The notes below the pieces were generated by a model. That model was not told where the DNA came from, made no database searches, and saw only the letters and a program-made list of their open reading frames with translations. From positions 63,402,256 to 63,466,255 of the forward strand of contig CM070618.1 in assembly GCA_036346255.1 (NCBI GenBank): a DNA stretch of 64,000 bases. Reading direction: 5' to 3'. A program made the translations under genes and the position numbers. This document shows, piece after piece, positions 1 through 12,872 of the stretch (the stretch's first letter is position 1; the number at the start of each line of letters is the position of its first letter). This stretch comes from Ampelocalamus luodianensis (taxonomy: Eukaryota > Streptophyta > Magnoliopsida > Poales > Poaceae).

Positions 1-94
1 CATTCTGTTCTGCAGTTGCCAGTTGGTTATTTGTCAATCAAGTAGATACCGAGTTGCTTATTTTGTTGATGGACTTATTTTTCTTTCATGGCAG

Positions 95-3000
95 GTAATA
101 GCAAAGGCCCGTGTGCCAATTGTGAAGTTTGTGGAAAGAAATAGTGGAATAGCTTTTGACGTCAGGTTAAATTTTGTTGTCATTTAGGATTTAGCTATAC
201 CAATATCCGACTTTTTTTTTCCTTTGTGCAAACACTTTGTCTTAATGCCTTTTTTTCTCTTCTGCAGCTTTGATGTTGATGGTGGACCGCAGGCAGCGGA
301 CTTCATCAAGGTAATTGTTCAAACAAATGACTAATTATTCCATTATGGAATGGTAGCATGTACTCTGTTGAAGCTAATCTGTGATAGATGATCATATATA
401 CTTTAGAATTTGGATCATCTACTTTTCCTGCTGACTCAGACAATTATCTTTTCCATTTTGTACTGTAGGATGCTGTCAAGAAGTTGCCTGCTTTAAGACC
501 TTTGTGTATGATTCTGAAGGTTTTTCTTCATCAAAGAGAGCTCAATGAGGTACAATTAGACTAAAAACAAGTAATTTCTCCGCTCCATAATTAAAATGTG
601 GTTATTTAGAATTGTTGGGCCGACCTAGATTTCTAATGATCATTTTACTATTTTTGGTAGGTCTATACAGGTGGGATTGGGTCATATGCTCTTCTCACGA
701 TGCTGATCACACAGTTACAGGTAAAATGAGTTCTATTTATGTGCTATAGCTTGCAAGGCCTTATGTTCTGTATGATTTATCTAATGGGAATTGAGTTGCA
801 TAAAGTTGAAAGTTATAACATAAGGTGTTTATTTCATGACATATTTAAGGCTTTCCTTCAAAAAAATATTTAAGGCATTTAACTAACAGAAATTCAGTTG
901 TTTAGCTCTAAACACTGGTAACACAATAATTTCAACTGCCATATACTTTCCTCATTGTGGCATTGTTTACTACTCTGAAGTTTGCAGGATATTTGTCAAC
1001 CTGAGGATAATAAATTATCCACTGTTCTAAGGATTTATTTCTTTTTGTTAGTTGGTCTGGGGAGGGAAAGATATGCTGGGGTATCGTCGATCCAAGGAGC
1101 ACAATTTGGGAATTCTTTTGGTAAGCAATAATTTTCTGAATGTTTCATAGTAATGAAATGTTTTACATTTAATTGCTTTGATATTTATCTTATGTAAGTT
1201 CCAGTGAGAATAGTCACTGGTTCATGTTGTGCACCAGGGTATATACTCACTGCTTACCGGTTTTGTAGTATATCCTACTTGCGAAATGCTTGTTTCATTT
1301 TTTTCCTTTGCTACTTTATTGGAGAAACATACATTCTCTTTTGATGATGGAGAAATGTAACATGATTGCAGCCTATGATGCGCCGATATGTGACACGGGT
1401 ACGGCGATACGGATACGATGATACCCCATTTCTCCAAAATGTCTGATACGGCGATACAGCTGTATATATATATTAAAAATATAAATTATTATAAGTTTCA
1501 GTCCAGGACTCACCTTCACTCCAACATCTCATCTCAGTTCAACAACTCTCTTAACAGATACCACAAATGCAAATTCAGCAATGCATCCTGCAGTCAGAAA
1601 TGCAATATTATTAGTTTGGGCTAATGGTAACACTCCCAGGCAGCATATGCAATGAACAATAGAAGACTTAGCTTCTGCATGAGTCATGACAAGCAGGAAC
1701 TTGATGATGAGTTGATGATCCTTCGGAACTTCTACTTGCCATATTGCACGAAATATACCTAACAAAAATCCATCAAACAACCATTCCTCTTGTAACTTAC
1801 AGATATGTAAAACACAACCCTAAACTAACCCAACTCAGTACATAGAATAAAAATCCAAACCAAACAAGTGGCAGGGGAAGTACCTGATGTGTAAAAGCAC
1901 TGCTGGAGTCGCTGCCTCGCTGACTTGCCGCTTGCTTGAGTCCTGGAGCCGCTGCCATGCTGGAGAAGCGGAGAGTGGTGGAGTCGCTGGTGCTGGAGGC
2001 CCCGGAGTATGGAGCTGGAAGGCACATCCTGGGAGGCGATGGGCAAAGGAGGCACGACCTGGAGGCAATGAGTTGAAGGAATTGGGAGCGAATGAGATAG
2101 AAGGGGCTCGTGCAGTCGTGCTAGGGTTACATGCGTTCAAGTTGGGCTGAGCTTCAATTGAAGTAGTGTTTACTGGGTTGTATTGCAGTATCGGGCCGTA
2201 TCGAGATGTATTGGAATTTTATTTTCTTTATTTTAAAGCTAGAATATTTATGATATTTCCCGATACGTATTGGGGCCGTACCCGTACCCGGTACGATACA
2301 GGATACTGGTATGCTGCCTGGTTGCCGTATCGGTGCATCATTGATTGCAGCCCTTTATACGAGCTTTATGGTTTTTGTCTCCATGGCAGGTCAACTTTTT
2401 TGATCTTTATGGGCGCAAGCTAAACAATTGGAATGTCGGGATATCTTGCAACTCTGCAAACTCTGCAAGAACCTTTTTCTTGAAGAGTGATAAAAAGTAA
2501 GGCAATGAGTTTATTAGTTGGGCTTACACCAGATAAATTTACCATTACTTTCATTGCTCAATGTTTTTGTTCAGCTGTACTTGCTTTGCATATTACTTTT
2601 TTTTGGTTATTGCTGGGGAGCTAGTAAAATGTCTCGTTTGCTTTGAACTAGGTTGCAGTGCTAAAAATCCATTCTGTTTGTTGGTTGTAGACTGGTAAAA
2701 ACGTTGCTAGGTGAAAATTCATTGTGTGTTTGAAGAACTTATAAGGTGTTAGGGTGAAACTGTTTTGGTTACTATAGTACCATCCAAGGATCCAAAACCC
2801 GTTTCCGGTGGGAATCCCGCCAGGCGGCTGGGAAAAAAAAACCGTTCCGGTTACCGGATTTCCCGGAAAAAGTCCAGACGAATTTCGCTTGAATTTGCTT
2901 AAAAACCAGCCAAAATTCGAAAATTAGAATTTGAACTTGCAAATCCGGTAAATCTGGTAACCGGCCAGTTTTTTCTTCCTTGGTACCATCTGCTGTGATT

Positions 3001-4556
3001 CAGTTCTGCTGTTCACTGATCGTATTTGTAATACGCTTTTCAAGGTTTGAGAATTTTGATCGGCCATATCTTCTAGCCATTCAGGATCCCATGGTAAGAT
3101 ATTTTGCCCTTTCTTCTTCATCTTGGCTGAACTTGAACATCTCCAGTACCAGTGGATTTATGTATTGAAATTATTTTGATGGCCTAGGTACCAGATAATG
3201 ATATTGGGAAAAATTCCTTTAACTACTTCAAGGTAGTAGTTTTCTCAAGTTTCTGTTCATCTTTCTGCACTTCATTGTATATGCTATGAATGTGGTACTT
3301 GGAATAATTTGGTGCTATAACTCGCTTTGTAATGCTAAATGTTTTCATAAATAACAAATTAACAATCGATGATCACAGCCTTATCTTAAAATCGCTGGTT
3401 TATTTTGCTGGTTCTTGGCAATTTTCCTGGGTATGAATATTATCCTTTCCTGCTGTTATTCCAGTCTTCCAGCCATGTTTGGCCATGGGTGATATGGTCT
3501 AGTCAGTGTCTGATACCATCAGTTACTGACCGGAAGCCTGACATTTTATTTTAGTGATGAATGACCTAGAATGGTAGTGCAAGCTCTGGTTGGAACAATC
3601 AATCTGAGCTTGTCTCAGGGCATTAAAAGTTATGTGCTTAAATTTGAATATTGTCACAGTTAATTTTGGAATAAATTTGCTGGTTCTCTTTGGTTTGGGG
3701 CAATCTTTCTTAAGCAACTACCAGATATGGTGCAGAAATACTTCACAGCCATCCTGTGCTGATACCAAACTTGTTACCTTTGGACCTTTTCTTTTCAAAT
3801 GCTCCAGGTTGTTCACACAATAAGTGAGCTTCCCTAGAATCTGCAACATATATTAATAGTTTGATGTTTGAAGTGTATCGGCCTTTTAGCCATGAGCCCA
3901 TGATACAACTTCTATGGGATATTTTGACATATTTATAACAAACTCTTCTTGCCCAGCATCTGATGAAACTCAGCATGCCAAACATCTGATGAAGAGATTT
4001 TTGCATGCCGCAGGTGAAATCAGCATTTTCGAAGGCGTACTCTGTGTTAACTGATGCAAACTTGATCACAAGCTTGGGACCTAACAGGAGCATTCTGGGT
4101 ACCATTGTCAGACCGGATTCAGTACTCCTTGACCGGAAAGGCTGGAACAACGATGACACGTTAGCTGACATGTTAACAGAACCCTGGGAACCGCTAACCC
4201 GACAGTTTGACGGTGATAATGATGCAATGTATCATTGGCACGTGATAGACGATGATGAACCGCTGCCCAGAAATAGTCAATCCACATCTGAGGACACAAG
4301 TTCGTCACCATTGCAAAAACGCAAGTCCTCCAAGTCGAATCAGAAATCACGAAAAAAGGCGAAGGCTGATGCCTCAAGAAGTAACAATGTTGAAAATGGA
4401 TTCAGCAATGAAAGAGCACACAAGCGTTGGAAAGGATTGACACAAAGTGAAAGATTGCATCATAGCGCAGGAAGCAGCAAACGGAGAAAAGGGCCAAGAG
4501 AGTATGACAGTTGTACAAATACACTCCCACAGTACACGCACATTAGTAGGTGGTGA
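95..4556 (+). CDS. Non-canonical poly(A) RNA polymerase, TRF4/PAPD5-like (3' part of gene)
   Basis: Adds short A-tails to nuclear RNAs in RNA surveillance (family knowledge, TRF4/PAPD5 nucleotidyltransferases). The 5' half, including the first catalytic aspartates, lies left of the window. Exons read from splice sites and frame: 95-165, 268-310, 469-549, 661-720, 1052-1120, 2390-2496, 3045-3093, 3188-3232 and 4014-4556, all joining in phase. The first exons carry the strand with the third catalytic Asp (FDVSFDVDGG). The PAP-associated domain follows (GGIGSYALLTMLITQLQ, then RRSKEHNLGILLVNFFDLYG), and the family signature IQDP..P.NDIGKNSF spans exons 7-8. The C-terminal exon ends in a Lys/Arg/Ser-rich tail resembling a nuclear localisation signal, with stop TGA at 4554-4556. 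The intron between 1120 and 2390 is enlarged by a DNA transposon. Homology is strong; the exact last exon end is less sure. Confidence 0.9.
1374..2341. mobile_element. Non-autonomous TIR DNA transposon in an intron of the poly(A) polymerase gene
   Basis: An 11-bp direct repeat TGATTGCAGCC lies at 1363-1373 and 2342-2352. Inside it, imperfect terminal inverted repeats of about 17 bp start ATGATGC(G/A)CCGATA. Copies of a CGATACGG-like motif cluster near both ends (about 1396-1450 and 2190-2335). The centre (about 1890-2130) is GC-rich and could be captured host sequence; no transposase is seen. The long target duplication favours a Mutator-like element, but the subterminal repeats would also fit hAT, so the superfamily is uncertain. 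The right end is only 48 bp from the splice acceptor of the next exon. Confidence 0.75.
2768..2965. repeat. Possible transposon relic in intron (CCGG-rich segment)
   Basis: This intron stretch differs from its flanks. It has several CCGG/CCGGTAACCGG-type motifs and weakly inverted ends (TACCATCCAAGG near 2778, CCTTGGTACCA near 2980). It resembles the interior of non-autonomous hAT elements in style only; no clean TIR or target duplication was found. Confidence 0.25.
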
Positions 4557-5844
4557 GCCAGGAGAGTATGGTTTCGGAGGTCCCTCAAAATTTGACAATG
4601 TGAAGAGTATCGTGTCTGGCAAACGTCAAGTTACCAGCAGCACTCCGAAGCCCCAATGTATTATTTATTTGTTTGTTTCACAATCCTTTTTGTAGTGGAG
4701 ATCAAACCAAGATTTTCTGTTATATTATTTGATTTGCAGCAATTTTACCAACCAACGTGTGTAGCACAATTGTTAAGGTGTTTGGTGGTCGTGGTAAAGG
4801 TTCAAACTTCTCTGTTGCATCTATTGTTGATATGTGAATTCATATTCCATTGTGTGACACGGCGAATTGATCGGTGGCCTTGATCAAGGATCTGCAGCAA
4901 TTACTTCCATGAGTACATTTAAAAGGATTAAGTTTTTTTTTTTTTCAAAAAAAAGGACAGTTGGAATGGCACTTGGTTTCAAAAAAAGTTTGGAATGACA
5001 CAAAATTAACATACCAACCACACGCAATACACGCATCTTGTAATTTTAGTGTAATCTGGCTTCTAGTTGAATTGATACCTAGTTATCCTATAAACAGCTC
5101 TCCGTTCCGTTGCTCCAACGACGACCCTACAAGCTGTAACAATCTTAGTAGCAAGTGATGGTTTGTTTGCCATCATTTCAACCTTTGTACAGCTCTAATT
5201 CTAAGGGAAAGTTACCGGCATTATTTCTTAAATCACAGCAGCACTTGCGTTCTCCAGTGAGCATAAACCAACTGCTTGTTCTAAAAGGCACTGAAAGCAA
5301 GCCAAACAAAATAGATTAGAAGACAGAATAATGAGCTATTGAGAAGTTCATTTTCAAATGGCTGAACACCCATATCTCAGTTATGTTCATCTTCATTCCA
5401 TACTGAAAAACCAGCTGGATAAACAAAATGGCAGCTTCTATGTGGAGTAAAGGTGTAAAACACAAGAGGCTGGTAAACCAATATTAAAACAGTTGATAAG
5501 ACGATGTAAACCCTGGTAAACCAACATTTAAACAGCTGATAAGATGATGTAAACTCGTCATATATTTATATTGTTAAGGCATAAGTTCACCATCGGTTAC
5601 AAGCAGTTATGTCCATTAAAAGTGAGGACATGCCAGCATCATCACTTGACTAACCTACCATTCTTATTTCAGATTGACCCTTCAGCTGAAAAAAGTAGAA
5701 GGATCTGTACTAATCTGCTGGCTAATAAAAAAAAGAAGCCAGATGAAATGCCCGTGCGAGAGCTGATAAGCTTTCAATCATAATTGGCATGGAAATAAGT
5801 TGTGGGAGCAACGAAGTACCACAATATGACTGGCCCATTCTGCA
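4557..5844. other. Convergent intergenic region / 3' UTRs
   Basis: This is the space between two convergent genes. It probably holds the 3' UTR of the poly(A) polymerase gene on the left and that of the DUF1421 gene on the right. Only low-complexity runs (poly-T near 4932, A-rich near 5708) and a short local duplication around 5465-5555 were noticed. No coding region is supported. Confidence 0.5.
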
Positions 5845-8263
5845 CTATGCGGACCATTCTCGTGGGGATGTAACATTGCTACCAGCATTGAACTGATCAA
5901 CCATGGCATTGGAGTCTACAGGTTGGGCTGCAGTTACCACCGGGAGTGTCACTCTCTCAACTCGATCCAGTGGATACCCTACTACACTAGCCGTTTCAAC
6001 CATATTTCCAAATGGATGGTTATGCACGACTTGCGGTGCCAAATGATGAAACGCCATAGGAGTGCTAGCTGGATGCTGAGGCAGAACAGTAACAACAGTT
6101 GCAGGGAAGTTAGAAGGATTCTTGTATGTGGCACTGTAGGTTTGGCCACTGCCTTGAACAGCATATGATGCAACACTGCAGTGACTAGGCTTGCTTGGTT
6201 GAGGTGGGCATGAGCCCTGGCTGTGCGGCTGCAGTGGTTGTGGCTGTTGATGCTGGATATTATGCTCTGCTGTTGGAAGCAAAATTGTGTTGCCTTGGCC
6301 ATAAAAAGAAGGCACGACTTCATGATGCTTCTGCTGAGGTGAAGAGTATGGAGACTGCACGACCAAGCTTCTCGGAAGAGGATCGGTGGTAGTATTGGCA
6401 GGCTTCTGAGAACAGTATGGAGGATACAAGAGTGTGACTTGAGCACTTTGAGCCTGAGGAGATGATGTTTGCTGTTGAACTATTTGTGGTTGAACTTGCT
6501 GAATATTGTACTGCTGCTGTTGCACCAGATGCGGTTGTGATCGCCATGCTTGTGACTCAACCTGCTGAGCAGACGGCTGTAGACTATGATGCTGGGGTTG
6601 AGGATATAATTCTGCTGCCTGACTAGATTTCTGAGGTAGCTCAACTGCAACCCTGGCTTCAGGATTCTGGACATGTGGCTGCATAACATGAACCACAGAT
6701 TCTAATGGTTTGTTCTCTGTACACTTAACATGATTTTGGCTTTGCATATAGTACACAGCAGCTTGGCTCGGCTGCTGCTGATCGTGTTGTGTGTTCAAAG
6801 AGACAGGAACTAGTTGCTGCAGAATATAACCACTGCTACTTTGGACTGGCATAGCAGGAGATTGCATTGCATTAACTTGGTGAAGTGGCACAAAAGCAAC
6901 CTCATGTTTTGCAACTTGTGCGCTGTGATCATTTTCCCTTGCTGAAAGCATTGACAAAGCAGTGGCTTCATTTGTTCTAGCAGGTAATTCATGCGCTATT
7001 TGAAGTTTGGCTAGCTCTTTTGGTGTTTCAGCAAGCTCATGCTTATCCTGAAGAATCTGTACAGCTTTCTGAACCTGGCCACCAAAAAGTAGTTTCAGTT
7101 ATGACAGATGTTTTTAATGCGACAAAATGATCTAAATCTCATGAGAACAGTAAGTTGACTCCATTGTAGTTAAATGTAATAGCATGTGAAAATGTTGTAT
7201 TGTAACTTCTAAAGCATAACACAAAATAAATGTGAAATGTAAATGGCACTGTTAAGTTTATGACTACAAGCTCAATCTTGGATTCCGAACATTGCATCAA
7301 AGTTCCCTACTATAATTATCACAAGAACCAATTGCCAAGTCCAGCAGCCCCTTTCCTCTCTCTCTAAAAAAATGGTTCAGCAGCCCCTAAACTTTACAAT
7401 GACAAACACAAACTATGTGATAGGCCTTGAAATTATTAATTAATTTTTGAATAATCTTACTGTGGAGATGAATTATTGAATTTGTACATGAGTAATTATT
7501 GCAAACTACTCGTAGTTTCAAAACATCAAACAGTTTCAGTACACACAATTTATTGATTCAGCCTAGTCAACTCATCCAAAGTGCAAACTAGCTTGACACT
7601 GTTGAACCCATACAACTGGCACATCTGTTCTCCCCAATGTCGAACCACTTCCATTCATTAGTCAGCTGTCTACACACAAGATCATACCCTTTCAGAACAA
7701 GAAAACAACTAATTTGTTCATGTTCTTGGTTTCTAATCGGTTGAGCACAGAGCGATCAAAAGCCAGAGCACCCCACCTGTCTTAGATTCTTCTCCAGGCA
7801 CCGGAAGTTGACGGTCCCCTCGCTGTGGTAATCCATGACGTCACTCCGCAGCTCCCCGATGGACCTCTCGAGCTTGTAGCAGTAGAGCTCCAGCTGCGAC
7901 AGCCTGCCGCCGATGCCCTCGAGGGAGTGCAACAGCCCATCCGCCTGCTTCTTCATGCACTCCTCCACGGCCGCCATAACGGTCTCCTTGGAGTAGCCCC
8001 CCTCCTGCTGTCCGTAGACGTTCACGAACGTCCTCACCAGCCTCTTGTCCTGCAAATCCTGCCCCACCAGAGCCGCAGCCCTCTGTGAACCCCCAACGGG
8101 ACCGAAATCAAGAAAACCGTCGAGACAGCGAGGGAGGGAAGAAGGCGGGTACCTCCGCGCGGTAGCGCGTCTGGTCGAAGGAGCAGCGGGCGGCGGCGGG
8201 GTCGGGGGAGAGGCCGAAGGCGCCGGAGACGGACGCGGCGGCGGGGCGCGCGGGTGACGCCAT
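5845..8263 (-). CDS. DUF1421 family protein (FLOE-like, Gln/Pro-rich)
   Basis: Three exons on the minus strand: 8263-8153, 8082-7777 and 7074-5845, with GT-AG introns and matching phases, giving about 548 residues. The start chosen (ATG at 8263-8261) opens MASPARPAAAS. An Asp/Arg region leads into a predicted coiled coil (about residues 60-165; KLERSIGELRSDVMDYH, then QILQDKHELAETPKELAKLQ across the exon 2/3 junction). Residues ~190-500 are a Gln/Pro/Ser-rich low-complexity segment. The C-terminus (MVDQFNAGSN...REWSA) resembles the end of the DUF1421 family. Family knowledge: Arabidopsis FLOE1 of this class forms hydration-dependent condensates in seeds. A role here is inferred from domain order only. 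Confidence 0.85.
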
Positions 8264-8600
8264 GGGGCCGGTGCTCAAAGGCTAGGGTTTTGGGTTGGCG
8301 AGACCTGAGAGAGAGTTGGGAATCCGAAGCGGAGGGAGGAAGGGGAGAGGAAAGAGAGGCGGGCGCAGCGAGACCGTGAAAGCGAGTAGTAGAAGCGAAG
8401 CAGGAAAAAAGCAGAGTAAAAAACAGAGAGTAAACAGAGTGGAGAGAGAGAGAGAGAGAGCAAAGGGGAACTCGAGGCGTGGGGAGGAATAAAAATGGGA
8501 GGGCGACGAGGCGAGCAAGTGGGACAGTGGGGAAAGTATGGGTGGACTTTGGAGGTCGTGGAGAGAGCCTGATGATCTGATCCACATGGAAATGGAATGA
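8264..8600 (-). promoter_or_regulatory. 5' UTR / proximal promoter of the DUF1421 gene with CT-rich tract
   Basis: On the coding strand this stretch is strongly pyrimidine-rich (CT/TC runs), typical of grass 5' UTRs. It includes a (GA)n microsatellite at 8442-8460, which reads as CT repeats in the transcript. Long open frames on the minus strand here are a by-product of the CT bias and end before or at the real start. No TATA box is obvious. Confidence 0.45.
8442..8460. repeat. (GA)n microsatellite
   Basis: About nine GA units in the 5' leader of the DUF1421 gene. Confidence 0.9.
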
Positions 8601-8940
8601 AATCTCGCGGTGTTTTCGGGAGAGAGAAAGAGGGGGGGAGGGGGGGGCTCAGCCGTGGGATTCAGTGGTGGAGGCCGTGGAGAGAGCCTTTGCTTTGCTC
8701 GGTGATCGTTTTCAGATGGCAGTGGTTGGGTGTAGTGTCACTGTCCAGTGCCCGCCGCCTGAGTCACGTGCATGATTAAAAACTCATAGGTCGGCCAGGC
8801 AGGGTTTGGGTTGCAGGTTACTGTAGTTCATTACTGGGACTGGCATTGGAGCTGCACTTTTTTTTTTGCGCTTTTGGTTTGGGTTGCTGGTATTAGTGCT
8901 GTTGGTATCAAGGTGAGAAGTTAGGACCGTACTTGGCACG
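8601..8940. other. Upstream intergenic DNA
   Basis: Between the DUF1421 leader and the Mutator-like element. A G-rich run near 8630-8650 and a poly-T near 8858 are the only distinctive things; no gene is supported. Confidence 0.4.
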
Positions 8941-8948
8941 CATTTGTA

Positions 8949-9241
8949 GAGTTTTTTTTTGTGTGACCTAAATGACACTGTTGACGCTGTTATTAACGAA
9001 ATTGGCTATCCAAATGCCAAAACTAGCACAATGGACGTGTTGAAGGCCGACACGCGTCCACGTTCGTGCCTCCTGCACCCGAATTCCATCTTGACCGCTC
9101 CCTGGGGGGCTAGACGGCCCCTGGGCTGCCACGTCGCTAGTGCCGCGCCCTCGGGGCCCGGATAGCAGCGCATTCGCACCCTTGGCGCTCGGACAGCGCG
9201 CCTTCGCGTCCCCTCACCCAGAAGCCACCACGTGGCATGTC
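8949..9241 (+). repeat. MULE left terminal inverted repeat
   Basis: GC-rich arm, inverted relative to ~27136-27440. Similarity can be followed from GAGTTTTT to the CCACCACGTGGC block near 9226-9238. The following GC-rich DNA to about 9550 is internal, and I see nothing coding in it. Confidence 0.8.
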
Positions 9242-10375
9242 CGCACCCGTTGCCCGGATTGTCGCCTCTGCCATGCCCTTGGCGCCCGGACGCCTCGCCA
9301 CGCGTCAAGTCCAACGCGTCCGTGACCTGGGGGCTAGATTTAATCCTAACCCTGGGCCGAATCGCAGGCATGTGCGCGTTTTACCTTCCGCCGAAAGTAT
9401 CCCCTGTCCCCTTGATCTTTTCCCCTGTCCCATCCGTCAACTCCATCACCTCGCTGCCTTGGTCCGCATGCATGCATAATCAGAGCGCACAACACGTGGG
9501 ATTCTCTCCCGTTGCTTCGCGGTCGGCGTGAAACACCATCGTGTTGCAATAAAAACCGATGTCGCGCTCGCTCTCGTTCTCATTCTAGAATTTATTCTCG
9601 TTCTCGCGCTCGTCGCCGAGAACACAGAGAATAGAACTAAAACTTTTTTCGGTTACACTGTGAATTAAATAGTTTTTAGAGCAGCACTTAGGACCGTATA
9701 AGTATAGTGAGGTTGACAGTATGGCAAGGTACAATTATTTCCTTTGCATTAGTTGTAATTATTTTACTCGAAGTTAATTAGTGGTAATTTATTAGTCGTA
9801 GTTAATTAGTGATGATTTACTCATAGTTTATAAGTGGTAATTATGTAGTCGTAATTAAATAATCATAATTAATTATTCATAAGTAATAAGTGGTAATTTA
9901 GTATTAATTAAGTAATTAGTCATAATTAATTTAATCATAGTTTATTAGTGATAATTGCATTAGTGGTAATTAAGTGGTCGTAATTATGTAGCCATAATTA
10001 ACTTATTGGTAAGTAATGGTTCGTAGTTAATTAGGGTAATTAAATACTCATAATTAATTATGATTAATTAATGACATGTAGTTAATTAGTGGTAATTAAT
10101 TAATCATAATTAATTTAGTGGTATTTAGTTAGATGTAATGAATTACTCGTAAGTAATTTATTGATAAGTAATCAACTTATTGCTAATTAATTAATTATTC
10201 ATGTATAATTACTCATATTCAACTTATTGCTAATTAATTAATTATTCATGTATAATTACTCATATTTAATTGCTAATTACTTGTATTTACTATGTTGCAA
10301 TTATTTCTGTTATAGTTAATTAGTTGCAAATAAATTAGCCATAATTACTTTTGTCCTATTTAATTAGTGGTAATT
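9242..10375. repeat. MULE interior: GC-rich segment then degenerate AT-rich TAATTA repeat
   Basis: From 9242 to ~9620 the DNA is GC-rich without features. From about 9650 to 10375 it is a degenerate array of TAATTAGTGGTAATT-like words with GTCGTA and ATAATTA variants. It contains one clear 47-bp tandem duplication (10173-10219 and 10220-10266). No open frame of note. The final TAATT (10371-10375) is the target duplication of LTR A. Confidence 0.7.
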
Positions 10376-12864
10376 TGTAACATCCCACTTTCGGGATGGT
10401 TTAGTTTTGGCTTTTAGTTGCTTTGGAGTTAAAAATTTTGCGAGCTAAGTCGTTTCCTCAAAAAGAATTTCCCTCAAAGCTTCCTTAGTAGCTTTCAAAA
10501 ACTTGTTTTTGAAATCAAAACCTATTTCAAATTAGTGTGTAATTTCAAAATTCCCTAGCCTTTGCCTCTTTTCAAGTTTTGGGTTTCGAGTTTCAGTTGG
10601 AATCGCGGTTTCTTTTCGAATCCTCTCTATTGGGCCCGACCTCCTCTGGCCCCTCTTATTCCCCTGCCCCTTTTCTTTCTTTTCGACCAGGTGGTCGAAA
10701 GCTCCTCCTTTCGATCACTTTCTCGTAGTCGACCACCTTTTTTGATTCGACCAGCCTCTCAGTTCAAACCCGCCTCTCGGTTTTGACCATGTGGGGACCC
10801 TGGGTTATCTCCATAAGACCGAGACTAAGCATGGTCTTAAGGATATAACTCTGTACCTCCAGTAAATAGATTCTAACTTAACTCAATCTAAGTGAGAGGT
10901 TTAACTAAAAACTAGAGCCCCGATGATCATGCGTGCTGCTCCTCTGCGAGCACTACATGATTGTCGGTTTTCTAACAAGTCAAGCACTACACTTAGTGAG
11001 TTAAATAGGAAGCCATGAACAACGAGCATGACTTATATTGGCTCCCAAGATCAGCGACCAATATAATCATACTCTCATACAATGTTGATCACATCCATAC
11101 AACCAACGTACATCAATAGTTCAAAGGACAACAATATAGTTTAAGTCTACAACGGTTACAAACGGCCGACCGGCCAAATTCAAATAAGAGTATTAAGTAG
11201 CAGCGAAAACAAGTAAATAAACCAAAAGACCAGCAGTGGTGTAACAGCCCCAAGTTTATAAACAGTAATAAAATGCTTTATGAACAGTAATGAGGTGCTG
11301 TTCATAGCATTACTGTTCATTTCTACAATTTGGGAAGTATGTTACAAATTAAAAACCTTCCTTTTTAGCCAAAATCCTAAAGAACCATTTAAAGTCTCAA
11401 AGGAATACAAGATAAAACTTGTATTATGACTGAGAAGTATTTTTAATAAAGCCTAGATAAATTATCTTGGCTGAAAATATTTTTGTTGCATTTTTAGAAA
11501 TTATTTTGACTTAAAGAAAAATAATTGTCTTTGAATGAATATTTTCGGGCTAAATAAATATTTATGCATTTTACAAAGTGATCATGTGATTTTAAAATTT
11601 ATCTGGGAAATATATCATCCCAGTAGCCTCCAGCAAAAATTTCATGATTTTACAAATTTATTTGCTATTTTTAAACCCCAGTCAAACCTTTTAAGCATTT
11701 GAATAGGTTCTGGTCAACTAATCTGGTCTAGACCTGACCCTCATCACTGTAGCGACTCGAGCCATGTGTTTGGGTCCAACCCAGTGCAACTGGTCCGGCT
11801 CTGTCACGTTCGGGCGCGAACCCGAAGCCCACGCGTGATGTGAACCGTTGATCTTCAATCGAACGGGCGAGGCCGCAACGTCACGCGAGCTGTCCACGTG
11901 TGCGCCTTGATCTCCGCCGTTGGATCTTGATCCAACGATCGAGATCAGTGTATGCAATCGGACAACTCCGGAGCCCTTCTCGATCTCCATCGTTCATTCC
12001 CGATCCAACAGCGCCTCCCTTTTCGTTTTAAACTTAAAGGCGCGCTTTTATCTGAGCCGTCAGATTCAAATCTCACGACGTCTCTCTTTCCCGCGTGCTA
12101 TTAAGGCCTGCGCTCCTCTGGGCCGTTAGATCCTCATCGTGTGGTCCAGAGCGGTGTATGCATTCGGACGACTCCGGATCCCCTCACGATCTCCGCCGTC
12201 CATTCTTGATCTAACCGCGTCGCTCGTTTCATTTTGAAACCATAGGCGCGCTTTTATCTGGGCCTTTGGATTTAAATCCTACGACGCTCCATTTTGACTG
12301 AGCGCAGGTAAGGCCCAAATTTAGTGGGCCGTTGGATTTTAATCGTAGGGTCCAGGTGAGTGTATGCAATCGGACCATCCGGATCCCGCGTCAATCCTGA
12401 CCGTAGAAGCTTAATCGGACGGTGCTGCATTAGTGCCTCTAAGGGATGACGTGTATCTTTTGAGTTGGGCCGTTGGATTTCAATCCAACGCCCCTATTTG
12501 AACTTAAAACCCCGAAATCCTTTTGGGCTCTGTTTTAATCTCGATCGATCGATCTAGATCGCACGGTCCATATTAAAAGATACCGATTAAAACCTTTTAA
12601 CCTCTCTATTTATCACAGCCGCCCATTTCCAATCGGACGGCTGATATTCTTTTGAGGCTTTAGGAGGCGCATGGTGTGATCGCCAATGGACCCACATGTC
12701 GATGATTCTTATCATCTTCCCGGTCTCTCCACAAGATCTCTCTCTCAGAACAGAGGAGAGGATTTATCCCAAGTATTATGCAACTAATTTTTGGGATAAT
12801 CAGCCCTAAATGGACACCTCATCAACTCTAGACCTTTCCATCTTGCCCTGTAGCTCAACATCCA

Positions 12865-12872
12865 TATATAAA
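12865..12872 (+). promoter_or_regulatory. TATA box of LTR C
   Basis: TATATAAA, followed by a leader without any ATG up to a GTAAGC donor-like site near 13089. Confidence 0.55.

Noticed and set aside
8034..8587. Minus-strand frames covering the DUF1421 leader
   Set aside because: They run through the CT-rich 5' UTR and an intron; the supported start is at 8263 because it alone splices in phase to the conserved exon.
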